The translations under genes were made by a program, and so were the position numbers. A stretch of DNA of 64,000 nt, from contig NZ_JAKLUA010000011.1 in assembly GCF_022012435.1 (NCBI RefSeq), forward strand, positions 163,892 through 227,891, read 5' to 3'. A model generated the notes under the pieces. It was not told where the DNA came from, did no database searches, and saw nothing but the letters and a program-made list of their open reading frames with translations. The stretch is from Bradyrhizobium zhengyangense. Its GTDB lineage: Bacteria > Pseudomonadota > Alphaproteobacteria > Rhizobiales > Xanthobacteraceae. Below, piece by piece: positions 17,316 to 26,237 of this stretch; position 1 is the first letter of the stretch; every line of letters begins with the position of its first letter.

Positions 17316-19008
17316 TGTCCACCTGGTTCGGTACCGACAGCTGGACCTCGAATGGATGTCGAGTCCAAAGCTTTGGCAGAGACAAATGGTCCCTCCCGCA
17401 ACTGCATCGCGTCGACAGCCGCAGAGCAGAAGTGCGCCTGCGACCGCAGTCCAGACATCGACAAACTAATGCAAACAATATTGCATAAGCGAAGATCAGA
17501 GGCGCGCAGAATGCCAGCACGCCGATAGCGAACTGAAGGCTCGATAGGCTTGCGATGGTGAACGCTCCGACCACCAGAATGGCGGCAACCGCGTCACCTA
17601 TAGCGCTCCATTTGCCCGGCCTTGTTTCGCCGGTTGCGGCGATGCGGACGCCGTTCAGGAAGGCGAGCAGGCCGAGGATGGCGGCCGTCATGAGCGCGAT
17701 GCGAGCACCCCCGATCAGCGTTCCGCTCCAAATCCGATCGGCGATCTGGTCGAGCGAAAATTCATGACGCCAGCCGTATAGGACTTCCAGCACGATGCGC
17801 GGGATCTGTGTGGCTAGACCCGCGACCAGAGCGTAGATCGGAACGAACAGGGCGTACCGACGTGGGTCCAAAAGCAGACCCAAACCCAACCTTGCAAGAT
17901 CAGCGCGCAGAACGGCATACAGGAAGAGGCCGGAGGCGACAGTCAGGCCGAAATTCCAAGCCTCTCTCGCCACGCCGAAAAAGTCGCGCCAGCCCGCCGT
18001 CAGCAACAATGTCAACGGCTGCAAGCCCGACATGACCAACGGATACAGGATCACCGAAATCAGGATCAGGTCACGATTTCTGATCACGCGGGTTCGTGCG
18101 GCCGGATCAGGATGCAGATTGAAGAAATCTTTGAAGGCGTCGAACGGCCGGAACGCCGGCGGCTGCTGGGCGGCGAAGACGTCGGCCAAGGCGTCCGTTC
18201 CGGCAAGTTGGGAGCCGCGGAAATCGTGGATGTGCTCGCGGCGAACGACGAAGAAGTATGAATAGACGAAAACGATCGCGCTCGAGAGGATCAGAACCGC
18301 GAACTGGGAGGACAGGCCGGCAAAGATAGCGCCATCGAAGACCGGAATGAAGCCTCCGAAAGGGGGATGGCTGCCGATGCCTCTGCGATCGATGAAACCG
18401 AGCACCAGGCAGAATATCGCGACCGCCCAGCCGAGCGTTCGAAAATGCAGGAGGATGCCGCGTCTTGCCCAAATTTCAAGCCAGGTTTCGCCAAGTTCGA
18501 GGTGCGATACTTCATGCCCAATCATGGCTTCGAAGGCACGTGGTTGATCGCGTTGTCTAGCACGCTGATTGAGACCGACGACGACCGCATCGCCGGACGG
18601 CGTCACGCGTTCTCTGGCTTCCAACGCGTCACCGTTCTTCGGAGTGTACAGGAGGCGAGGCTGCGAACGCAGGGTCGAACGTGCCGCGATCTGCTCCAGC
18701 GTTGATCGGATGGGATCGAAGGACGGGTTCACGGCAAGTCGTTCTAGTTTCGACGCGGCATTCGTTCCGTTTCGCCATCGGTACAGCGATGCAGCTGCGA
18801 TGACGATCGCGCCAAGCACGGTCAGGCCGATCATCGAAAGCACGACGTTCTGATGGATGACGTCGCCCATGTACCGTATCGGGTAGCCCTCCCATAATTT
18901 TGCGAGAAAAAGATACTGCAGACAAACCGAGATGATGATCGCCGCCGCGGCGGGGCCGTCGGAAATGCCGAGGCGGCGCAGCAAACTCCTGGGATGGGTC
19001 CCCTTCAT
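17290..19008 (-). CDS. Multi-pass membrane M48-family metallopeptidase
   Basis: The 572-residue protein has transmembrane segments near residues 22-38 and 55-75, then a zinc protease core with HEVSH at 165-169 and the third ligand in EHIHD (258-262; compare EYLAD in HtpX). More membrane spans follow (about 190-207, 235-255, 310-335, 345-365, 385-405, 435-455, 475-520). A C-terminal tail carries CRCLDCGRRR and RCSCGRD, a probable zinc ribbon facing the cytoplasm. Ste24/HtpX-like proteases cleave membrane proteins or mature peptides. Its start overlaps the upstream gene by four bases, making a three-gene operon convergent to the radical-SAM gene. It may process or export the modified peptide, or respond to it; this is inference. 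Confidence 0.75.
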   Translation of the reverse strand: MKGTHPRSLLRRLGISDGPAAAAIIISVCLQYLFLAKLWEGYPIRYMGDVIHQNVVLSMIGLTVLGAIVIAAASLYRWRNGTNAASKLERLAVNPSFDPIRSTLEQIAARSTLRSQPRLLYTPKNGDALEARERVTPSGDAVVVGLNQRARQRDQPRAFEAMIGHEVSHLELGETWLEIWARRGILLHFRTLGWAVAIFCLVLGFIDRRGIGSHPPFGGFIPVFDGAIFAGLSSQFAVLILSSAIVFVYSYFFVVRREHIHDFRGSQLAGTDALADVFAAQQPPAFRPFDAFKDFFNLHPDPAARTRVIRNRDLILISVILYPLVMSGLQPLTLLLTAGWRDFFGVAREAWNFGLTVASGLFLYAVLRADLARLGLGLLLDPRRYALFVPIYALVAGLATQIPRIVLEVLYGWRHEFSLDQIADRIWSGTLIGGARIALMTAAILGLLAFLNGVRIAATGETRPGKWSAIGDAVAAILVVGAFTIASLSSLQFAIGVLAFCAPLIFAYAILFALVCRCLDCGRRRTSALRLSTRCSCGRDHLSLPKLWTRHPFEVQLSVPNQVDIKGREKPA

Positions 19009-19436
19009 TTCTTCGGGCCAACCTTGGCAAACAGCTTGGCGAAACCGGCCTCGAGTTTAGCCTTCTCGGCCGCGGAGAAGCGGCTCTTATTGATCGCCGA
19101 CGACACTTCCTTGCGAAGCTTCTCCACGTCGTCCTTCCTGGCACGACGATCCAGCACCCGATCGAGCAGGGACCCTATGGCCGTCTTTACTCTGTCCTTC
19201 ACGACGTCCTTGGCGACGTCCCCGAAGAACGCCAGAAGAAACGGAGCGACCATGGCGGCGAAAGTCGCGACTTCGGCCCCGCCGATGAAGCGGCCCTCAT
19301 CCTGTGCGTCCGCGCGATGCCATTCTTCCACCAGCGCATCGAAGCCGTCTTCCACGACGAACGTGTCGTCAGGCTCGACCTCGGCGACGATAGCAAGGGC
19401 CCATTTCTTGAGGTTTTCACTATTCACTTCCGTCAT
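19005..19436 (-). CDS. Small helical membrane-associated protein of unknown function
   Basis: The 143-residue product is not recognised. It has an acidic front (NSENLKKWALAIVAEVEPDD), a hydrophobic stretch at about 58-72 (TFAAMVAPFLLAFF) followed by an amphipathic helix (DVVKDRVKTAIGSLLDRVL), and a lysine-rich helical tail. The ATG at 19436 has GGAGAGA upstream, which I prefer to earlier in-frame starts. It sits between the two-span membrane protein gene and the M48 protease gene, overlapping the latter by four bases. A membrane-acting role is possible given the hydrophobic helix, but nothing more can be said. Confidence 0.6.
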   Translation of the reverse strand: MTEVNSENLKKWALAIVAEVEPDDTFVVEDGFDALVEEWHRADAQDEGRFIGGAEVATFAAMVAPFLLAFFGDVAKDVVKDRVKTAIGSLLDRVLDRRARKDDVEKLRKEVSSAINKSRFSAAEKAKLEAGFAKLFAKVGPKK

Positions 19437-19486
19437 GATCTCTCTCCAAGGAAAGGCAGTGCAGGTGCCGCCATCGACATGGTCCG

Positions 19487-20485
19487 TCAGCAATTGTTGC
19501 CGGAATGCTGCGGCGCGGCAATGCACAGCCGAGCAATAGGTCTGTCGGCCAGAGGATCGTTGAGAACAAGGCCGGGTGGGCGGCCCCATTCGACCTGCTG
19601 AAGGAAGGGCAGGTTCACCTCCGCCTTGGAGTTGCAGGCTTTGAGGGGAGCCACTAAGGCCGAGTTCGAGTGGCTCCAGCCGGCGAAGTCGACCGAAAAG
19701 CAATATTCTCGTGGCATCTGCTCCGTACTGTCGTCGATTGTAGCCAAAAGAGTATTTATCGACCGGCTTCCCTGCGGAGTGATCAGCTTCCCACCGACCA
19801 TCAGCCTGTATTTGATTCCAACGAGGATATCCGCGATGTCCGAATGTACGGTTTGTCCACTCCATTCGATGACCGTGCGTACCCGGTTCTTACCGCGATA
19901 ATTCCGGTTGCTCGCGACGTCGTGGAGATCGTCGGCACTGAAAGTCACGCTCCGGACGTCCGCCAATACCGCCTTCTTGCTCGTTCTCGCATTCGTGTCG
20001 ACGTTCTCTAGGAAAACGCTGACGCTTTCGGTCAGCCCCTTCGCATCCCATTCGACCTTCACCAGATCGAGAACGGTCAGCGCGAGGTCGGCGTTCGCAC
20101 GTGCGGCAACGGGCGGTCTGGCCACGATTGACAGGGGCTCAGGCCTTGCGATGAGCCAAATGCCGAGGCCGACGAGTGCGGCGCAGACTAGAAGCACTAT
20201 CAAGGTCAAGACGTTATGGAGAATGACGATGAGGCGGATCAGTTTCACGTCCTGATCGTTCACCACACTGCGGACGGCCGTGTCCCGTTCGATCAATTGA
20301 CCGATGCGCGTCGGCGTGAGCGATGCGTAATCCTTGATGTCGACATTTGGAGCGGCGCGCAGCTTATCGACGACGCCCTTCATGAGGTCACCGCCGATGC
20401 GGTACTGGCCGGCCCAGAGATAGACGAAGAAGCCCACGATGCCGAGAACGGCTGGCAATCCCTTCAGAAAAACGAATGCATCCAC
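19487..20485 (-). CDS. Two-span membrane protein with beta-rich C-terminal domain
   Basis: The 332-residue protein has predicted membrane spans at about 6-25 (LKGLPAVLGIVGFFVYLWAG) and 88-113 (VILHNVLTLIVLLVCAALVG) with a polar loop between, then a 210-residue soluble region with alternating hydrophobic strands and no recognised domain. It is first in a minus-strand operon with the small helical protein and the M48 protease. Its promoter faces away from the nuclease-like gene at 20643. The layout resembles effectors that anchor a ligand-binding barrel to the membrane, but I cannot establish homology. Function unknown. Confidence 0.6.
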   Translation of the reverse strand: MDAFVFLKGLPAVLGIVGFFVYLWAGQYRIGGDLMKGVVDKLRAAPNVDIKDYASLTPTRIGQLIERDTAVRSVVNDQDVKLIRLIVILHNVLTLIVLLVCAALVGLGIWLIARPEPLSIVARPPVAARANADLALTVLDLVKVEWDAKGLTESVSVFLENVDTNARTSKKAVLADVRSVTFSADDLHDVASNRNYRGKNRVRTVIEWSGQTVHSDIADILVGIKYRLMVGGKLITPQGSRSINTLLATIDDSTEQMPREYCFSVDFAGWSHSNSALVAPLKACNSKAEVNLPFLQQVEWGRPPGLVLNDPLADRPIARLCIAAPQHSGNNC

Positions 20486-20642
20486 GTCGATTGTCTCCGC
20501 ACGGTAGAATTTTGCTCAATTTTCGCTTGCAGGACAAGTCCGGCGCAATCTAAGTGAATCCATGGTCGCGCGGGAGGAAAGGCTGCGACATTCGTGCATG
20601 GTATTAGATTTTAACGGAGATTTGTGAGGGGCGTGGGGACAG

Positions 20643-21765
20643 ATGAGCGTTCACAAGATTCGCTATGTAGTCCGGCCGCCCAGCGCCTGCCCAAAGGAGT
20701 TGCTTTCCGGCATAAGTCCCGGCGGCCAATGCGAGGTGGATACCGATTTCGTGGCCGCATGTGCCATCGGAGAGCTCCTTCAGACCGGTGGCGGATCGAG
20801 CAGGCCATTGGCCCTGCTGTTCGAAGAGCTCCTCGTCCCCGGCGGAGACGGACTCATTTGGAAGGGCAAGGGGCCTGGCCGCGGCAAGGAGATGCGGCGC
20901 GCGTTTTCGGGGTTGTTCGGGCGATTTTTCGCCCGGGCTTACCTCGCCCGATACCACGGTTTCGATTGGTTCACACCGATCGACGGAGATCCAACGAACG
21001 TCTCGAAGCGTCTGCGTGTCACCAGACTAGCCGGAAAGGGGACCGAGCTTCCGGATTGGATCTGCGGCTCCGGATCGGGTCGAGTTGCGGTCGCCGAGGC
21101 AAAGGGTACCAGTCAGGCATCGAACGGCACCGGCACCGGGTTGCCTGGTCCTATAAAAACTGCCGACGGCCAACTCAAGGGAGTCGTGGTCGAGAGATTG
21201 CGGAACGTGGCCGGGAAGGAATAGCTGGACCGCGGTTCGCGCAAAGGGCTGGGCGGTCATGTCGCGTTGGGGGGTCGAAATCCCACCACGAGGTGCTTTC
21301 CTCTACGTGCTGGATCCGGACACGCACGGCGAACCCCCGTCGGCCCACGAACGGGACGATATAGTTCAGGACATTGCCCGGGCTCATGTCGGCTACCTTC
21401 TGGCCGGCATGGGGTTCAGCGAGATGGCATCGCAGCTCTTGGCGGAGCACGTTGCCGGCGGCAACAGGCCTCTGGAGGGAGCGTTCCTCGGGTCTGACGG
21501 TGAGGACTCCGCCACCTATCTAGGCGTACCCGTTGGGCCGCTTGGCGTGCTGCCGTTTCCCCTCGGTCAAGCTCAGACCCTCGCCCAAGCGATGCCGAAC
21601 TCGATCCGGTTCGTAGGGGTCGATGCGGATGTCATCCGGAGAGCTCTCGCAGGCCAACGCCTCGACGCGAGGGCGCGCCGCAGCGACGGACCGGTTCAGA
21701 TCGGCGGAGACGGTCTGCTCTATGCTCCGATAGATCGCGTTGCGCCGCGTTCCTTGGCGATCTGA
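20643..21765 (+). pseudogene. Frameshifted PD-(D/E)XK-like nuclease gene
   Basis: The first frame (193 codons from 20643) holds a probable nuclease motif ELPDWICGSGSGRVAVAEAK, that is PD followed by ExK, then TADGQLKGVVVERLRN. It ends early at 21224. The second frame continues the protein with RNSWTAVRAKGWAVMSRWG and FLYVLDPDTHGEPP, ending at 21765. Removing one G from GGG at 21213-21215 joins them smoothly (...NVAGRNSWTAV...). The full protein would be about 373 residues. It is followed 76 bases later by another plus-strand gene of unknown function, so the two may form one system between the radical-SAM cluster and CBASS. The restriction-type nuclease call rests on a short motif. Confidence 0.55.
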
Positions 21766-21841
21766 CGGAAGGACGATCCCTCTCGTTCGATAGATAGGGC
21801 AGGTTCCGACACTTGGAGCTCGAAGACAACCGAGGACTGAA

Positions 21842-22738
21842 ATGCCCCAGCCAGAATGGGAGCGATACAAGATTGCCGACAAGTACGCCGAACTCACTAC
21901 CGTGCGGCATATCGTGCACCTGCCTGTCGCCCGCCGGATCATCGAGGACGGACGGATAAAGTCCGGGCTTGTCTTCGACAAGAGCCGGCTCAACAAATCA
22001 CGCATCAGCGTCACCTGGCTGTCGGCCAATAATTGGTCGCTGGGGTCACTCTATGGGACCGTCGAATTTCAGTTCGATTGGGAGAAACTCGTCAAACACA
22101 AGAAGATCTACTGGGTCGAGGCGATGCCGAACTACCACCCGCCGGCCTTCCGTTTTCTCATGGCGTTCGAGGATATCGCTTCGCCGTTGGTGACGAAGTA
22201 CGATCCGGAGAAGGATGACGGCCCATTGAGGCGTGTCGACGGGAAGTGGCGGTGGCATCCGGATTTCTGTTCAGAGTTTATGGTTGCGGATGATTTTCCG
22301 TTGTCGGACATCTCGGGATTGGACTTCGTCCGGCATCACCAGAATTACTGTCGAACCAAGCCGGATTGCTTCGAGAAAATCGCAGACCCCTCGCCTCAGA
22401 CGACGTCAGGCAAGCTTTTGTCCTACGTTCTGGCGCATGGAGTCCACGCCTTGGACAAACACATGCAACCGGATGGCAGCGGAAGGAATCGGCTCCTCGA
22501 CATGGCCAGCGCCTGGTTGTCGATCGGTTTCAATCAGGTGGAATATGCTGGATCGGTCGCCTCGAACGAGGATTGCGATTCCGTCATGAAGGGCGCATTG
22601 GCGCTCTTCGCAGTCGATAAAATGGATGACGGCAAGAGGCTTTTGAAGCTGATCGCAGGAAGCGCGCAATCTGTTTCCGCACTCACTAGGCTGATCCGAA
22701 TTCATTTCGGCTCGCCTACCTGGGACTTCGGCTTGTGA
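21842..22738 (+). CDS. Unrecognised protein, possibly ADP-ribosyltransferase-like
   Basis: The 298-residue protein is intact and soluble. Its start (TVRHIVHLPVARRIIEDGRI, then SRISVTWLSANNWSLGSLYG and VEFQFDWEKL) has a His, a later Tyr and a Glu in the spacing seen in some DarT/RES-like ADP-ribosyltransferases, where a short helix follows the first histidine. I cannot confirm the fold. The C-terminal third is helical (SGKLLSYVLAHGVHALDKH). It lies downstream of the frameshifted nuclease-like gene and ends 28 bases before the convergent end of cap3, so it is probably not part of CBASS. Confidence 0.4.
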   Translation: MPQPEWERYKIADKYAELTTVRHIVHLPVARRIIEDGRIKSGLVFDKSRLNKSRISVTWLSANNWSLGSLYGTVEFQFDWEKLVKHKKIYWVEAMPNYHPPAFRFLMAFEDIASPLVTKYDPEKDDGPLRRVDGKWRWHPDFCSEFMVADDFPLSDISGLDFVRHHQNYCRTKPDCFEKIADPSPQTTSGKLLSYVLAHGVHALDKHMQPDGSGRNRLLDMASAWLSIGFNQVEYAGSVASNEDCDSVMKGALALFAVDKMDDGKRLLKLIAGSAQSVSALTRLIRIHFGSPTWDFGL

Positions 22739-22766
22739 TTTGCGGGAGATCAGCGCTTGCGCCGGC

Positions 22767-23219
22767 TCAACCGATCTTGCCCATGGCGACGAGGTGCCCG
22801 TCGGAGCCGATCTCACAGTACGTCGCGGCTGTACCGACTATGATGAATACCAAAGGGTCGGACTTGTGCCTTCGCAACTGCTTGCGCCACGACCGCCGGT
22901 CGACCCAGGACGGCGTTGGATGCCGCTCGGGATGGGTGTGCCACTCGCCCACGAAGTTCACGGCCCCTCCACTTTCGAACCACTCTCTGCTCGCGATTTC
23001 CTGATGGCCCTTGTCCTGCCGCACGAATCCGAAGCGGGTGCGGCGGTCTTCCGGCATCGGAGTCGTGCACTTCAATACTTCGACGTGCGGGCCTCGGTAG
23101 CGTCCCAAAAGTATGCCGCCGGCCTCGCGATCCGACTCCGGCGGAGCCGCGAAGCGCGCGAGCTCTTGCGCGACGGCGTCGGCGAGGGTCACCAGACGGC
23201 CCTTCGCGAGAAAGATCAT
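22767..23219 (-). CDS. cap3: Cap3 JAB/MPN isopeptidase of type II CBASS
   Basis: The 150-residue protein is a JAMM-fold deubiquitinase: Glu32 in REAGGILLG and the metal motif EWHTHPERHPTPSWVD (His94, His96, Ser104, Asp107). In type II CBASS, Cap3 removes the cyclase from the targets to which Cap2 attaches it, so it restrains or resets priming. The ATG at 23219 overlaps the cap2 stop by four bases, so it is the last gene of the cyclase-cap2-cap3 operon. All expected metal ligands are present and the gene looks functional. Confidence 0.9.
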   Translation of the reverse strand: MIFLAKGRLVTLADAVAQELARFAAPPESDREAGGILLGRYRGPHVEVLKCTTPMPEDRRTRFGFVRQDKGHQEIASREWFESGGAVNFVGEWHTHPERHPTPSWVDRRSWRKQLRRHKSDPLVFIIVGTAATYCEIGSDGHLVAMGKIG

Positions 23220-24904
23220 GCGCTTCCGCCGCAGGCGGGACACTTGACGACCCGCTTGGGATTGCCGTCCTTCACCTCGTTGGCGGTCCGATGATCCATC
23301 GTGAGAGACCGCCAGCGATGACGCTCGCCGTTGTTCGCCCAATCGAGAACCATGTCGCACGCGAGGCCGGCCGCGCTAGCCGCCCGCGACACGGGGAAGG
23401 GGATGTAGTGGGCGTCTCCGCACGCGAGATTCCGGGCGGTCTCGATTTCCACTCCCTCGCGTAGCAGCCGGAATCTCTTCTCGCCTGCGAGCTCAACCTT
23501 CAGACACTTGAAGCAGGCGAGATCGGGATCGTGCGACATGAAGCCGACGGCGGCGGCACCGTTTCCTTCGAGCCAAGTATAGAGGATCGGCGGGAAGTCA
23601 GGACGCTTTCTTACGGCGTAGTCGTTCAGCGCGATCGACAGCGCTTCTTCGCCTGTGGCATCGATGCACAGGTCGTACCGCTGCAGGATTGCCAGCTGCT
23701 TCATGATCGAATCGCAGCTGAACCCGATGTCCAGGTGCGGCAGCTGCTGGCCCAGAAAATCGGCGCAGGCTTCGGCCTTGTTCCACGTGAGATACGGCGC
23801 GCCGAGGAGGTGCCGGCCGAGATTCGCGCCCTGGAGTTCGTCGTCGTCGACGAGCATCAATCTTCCGCCGCCGGCGCCGGCACCGCTTTGAGCCAGGTGC
23901 TGCGCAAGAAATCCGCCGACCGTTCCGCATCCGATCAGCAGGATGCGCTTTCCTGCGAGGTTCTTCATGTGACCGAGATTCCTCGAAAAGACATAGCCTT
24001 CATCGGCGGGGACTCCCACATAGCCCGAAATTTCGACAGCGGCCGGTATCCGATCGAGCGTTCGCGCGATGCTGGCTCGCCTGTTCTTCAGGAATTCCGG
24101 CGTCCGATAGGGTTTGGCGATCTCCGCCGATACGAAGAACCTTCCGTTCGGCGCGGACAGGCAGATCCATTGGATGTGGAGATCTTTCGTCCTGGCGAAC
24201 GCCGCTTCGATCGATCCGAGCGCATTGGGGGCCATTTTCTTCAGCCAGCCGTTGAGCTGCGCCAGATCCTTGGGCGGCCACGGCAGCTTCGGATCGAACG
24301 AAAGCGGCGGCACCAGAATTATCGGGCAAAGGATACCTGGACCAGGATCCTTCACGGTGTTCCTCCGGTGCAGCTTCGCGAAACTTGTTTTGTCGTGGGA
24401 GACGACGATGGTTTTGTGCTCCGGATCGCGGTCCAGCCTGAGGATGTGGACCTTCGCGTCGCCTTCGAAAGAAGGGGGCAGATCGACCAAGACCTCGCCG
24501 TCCGACCAGTAGCCGCCGAACTCCTCGGCGAGGTCGTCGACCAGGCGGCCCCTTACGGCGTCACGCAGCACCTGGTCCGCACGCTCGAGGCACTGGATGA
24601 TGGTCTCGGCGGGCTTGTAGCGGTCGAGCACGACGCTCTTGCGGTCGAGATAGCAGAACGTGCCGTCCGAGCGGAGCACATGCGGGACCTGCCCCTTCGA
24701 TCCCGCTTCCGGGTCGGTCAGGCAAATGACCGGAGGCCTGATGAAGTCGAGGTCGTCGACGGATACGACCGCCGGGACCTTGAGTCCGGTCTCGTCGAGA
24801 AGGCCGATGTAGTGAAGGCCACGACGCGAAAAGTCGCGCCGGAAGTTGCGCTGACTGAAGGCGTCGTGAATGCGCCGGACAGAATCGTCGTCCCGCTCAG
24901 GCAC
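23216..24904 (-). CDS. cap2: Cap2 E2-E1 fusion ligase of type II CBASS
   Basis: The 562-residue protein has an N-terminal E2-like domain with the candidate catalytic cysteine in GTFCYLD (Cys84). An adenylation domain follows with LLIGCGTVGGFLAQHLAQSG (GxGxxG at 325-330) and DDDELQGANLGRHLLG. Zinc-ligand pairs CFKC (464, 467) and CPAC (555, 558) flank a probable E1 catalytic Cys495. Cap2 ligates the C-terminus of the cyclase to cellular targets, raising cyclic-nucleotide output during phage attack. I choose the GTG at 24904, which overlaps the cyclase stop by eight bases; an ATG at 24949 is possible. Both active centres appear intact. Confidence 0.88.
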   Translation of the reverse strand: MPERDDDSVRRIHDAFSQRNFRRDFSRRGLHYIGLLDETGLKVPAVVSVDDLDFIRPPVICLTDPEAGSKGQVPHVLRSDGTFCYLDRKSVVLDRYKPAETIIQCLERADQVLRDAVRGRLVDDLAEEFGGYWSDGEVLVDLPPSFEGDAKVHILRLDRDPEHKTIVVSHDKTSFAKLHRRNTVKDPGPGILCPIILVPPLSFDPKLPWPPKDLAQLNGWLKKMAPNALGSIEAAFARTKDLHIQWICLSAPNGRFFVSAEIAKPYRTPEFLKNRRASIARTLDRIPAAVEISGYVGVPADEGYVFSRNLGHMKNLAGKRILLIGCGTVGGFLAQHLAQSGAGAGGGRLMLVDDDELQGANLGRHLLGAPYLTWNKAEACADFLGQQLPHLDIGFSCDSIMKQLAILQRYDLCIDATGEEALSIALNDYAVRKRPDFPPILYTWLEGNGAAAVGFMSHDPDLACFKCLKVELAGEKRFRLLREGVEIETARNLACGDAHYIPFPVSRAASAAGLACDMVLDWANNGERHRWRSLTMDHRTANEVKDGNPKRVVKCPACGGSA

Positions 24905-26045
24905 TGGTCGATTTGCCGACCGTGGGGGCGGCGGCGATCCTCGGAGCATGCGAGCGTATCTCGGCATGCGCGGCCTTGGTGACGTCGACGAGATCGATCT
25001 GATCCGGAATGCGGTCACCGAACAATGCGGTCAGCCTTTCAATGGCTTCTTCGGGATCGAAGCACTTCTCGACGATCTCTGTGAGCTCCGCATCGAACTT
25101 CTTGGCCATGTCGATCGCGATACGGCGGCTGGCCGCACTCAGTCTGCCGTCGACGCGCTCGTCGCGGTCGGTGGGATTGTAGACCGGGCCTTCCAGCAGG
25201 CGCGGAAGACGTTCGGCGATCCGCAGCAGCGCCAGGTCGTCACGGCCGGGAACGTTCGGACGGCCGAGGTCCTCGCACGCTTCGAAGGCGCACACCATCA
25301 GAAGGATCGACGATACGTCGTCGAGATGGGGGCGGTGGTGGTCGCGCCAGGCCTTCAGGTACCGGCAGACGCGGCGAAGCACCGGACCATAGATCTTGAT
25401 GGCCTCGACGAACCAGTCCCGGATCTTGCGCGGATCCGACGAGATCCAGTCGTGCTCGCGATGGGCGAGCAGGACGCAGTCCGACGGCAGCGCGTCCCAA
25501 CGATCATCGCTGTCGACGCGCGCATCGCGGGCCATAGCGTCGAACGACTTCATCTGCTTCTCGAGCTTCTCGAATTCCGCATCTGGAATCGCGTACAGCG
25601 GCACGTCGATGTGCGAGTTCGACGAGATCACCAGCCGCGAGCAGGTCGGCTTCTTCCCGAACTGCCAGCCTTCTTCCTTCGCGAGCTTCTCGAGCGCGGC
25701 GTCAACCACCTTGAAGAAGGCGGTAGCGGCGACGGAAGGCCGCTGTACGCCCTGGATAAACGTCATCGGGAGGTAGGCGCCGTCGTCGAGGTCCATCTGC
25801 TGCGGCGGGGTCCAGCACGGATCGTTGATGGTCCGATATGCGAAGCTGCCCTGCGTGAAAAACCGGGGATGGACTGTCACGCCGAGCTCCTGCTTGGTCA
25901 AAGCCGCGAACGTCTTGCGCAGGCAATCTCGAACCTTCTCGCGCGCTTCCATGAGGCACGCGCGGTCGGTATCGGCGATGTTCAGGTTCTTCAGGAAACA
26001 CGCCGCGTCGCCAGACGCGTGCAGCACTTTCGAGACGTTGGCCAT
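24897..26045 (-). CDS. dncV: DncV-like CD-NTase (cGAMP synthase family) of CBASS
   Basis: The 382-residue protein shows the CD-NTase motif FFTQGSFAYRTIND (Gly66, Ser67) followed by QMDLDDGAYLPMTF (Asp85, Asp87) and a third acid in HIDVPLYAIPD. The phrase MDLDDGxYLPM is characteristic of the DncV clade, whose founding member makes 3',3'-cGAMP. That second messenger activates CapV phospholipases, and a capV gene lies next door, so the signal is probably cGAMP or a close relative. The ATG at 26045 follows TGGAGA. It heads the operon with cap2 and cap3. The C-terminus (VGKSTSA) would be the end conjugated by Cap2, and it does not end in glycine. Confidence 0.9.
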   Translation of the reverse strand: MANVSKVLHASGDAACFLKNLNIADTDRACLMEAREKVRDCLRKTFAALTKQELGVTVHPRFFTQGSFAYRTINDPCWTPPQQMDLDDGAYLPMTFIQGVQRPSVAATAFFKVVDAALEKLAKEEGWQFGKKPTCSRLVISSNSHIDVPLYAIPDAEFEKLEKQMKSFDAMARDARVDSDDRWDALPSDCVLLAHREHDWISSDPRKIRDWFVEAIKIYGPVLRRVCRYLKAWRDHHRPHLDDVSSILLMVCAFEACEDLGRPNVPGRDDLALLRIAERLPRLLEGPVYNPTDRDERVDGRLSAASRRIAIDMAKKFDAELTEIVEKCFDPEEAIERLTALFGDRIPDQIDLVDVTKAAHAEIRSHAPRIAAAPTVGKSTSA

Positions 26046-26152
26046 GGCCGATCTCCATCTGGAAAAGCGAGGGAGATCTAGACGGTGGACAATGCCCTCC
26101 AGTCGCACAACCGCGCGAATCAGACTCTATCTTGAGAGTCCACTAGATTGTA

Positions 26153-26167
26153 GAACAGAAAATGAAC
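26153..26167. promoter_or_regulatory. Putative LexA (SOS) box between the two CBASS transcripts
   Basis: GAAC-AGAAAAT-GAAC matches the alphaproteobacterial LexA consensus GAAC-N7-GAAC exactly. It lies in the 192-base divergent region between the cyclase start (26045) and the capV start (26238). No CapW or CapH/CapP-type regulator gene is present, so LexA could be the switch. About 1.7 such matches are expected by chance in 64 kb. Confidence 0.5.
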
Positions 26168-26237
26168 ATTTCATACGGGATTCCCGAGCCTCGGTGGATC
26201 TCCGATGCCACAGCGTGCTCCGAAACTAGAGATTGCA

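Noticed and set aside
23531..26081. Two long plus-strand frames (483 and 403 codons)
   Set aside because: They are antisense to cap2 and dncV, which carry catalytic motifs.
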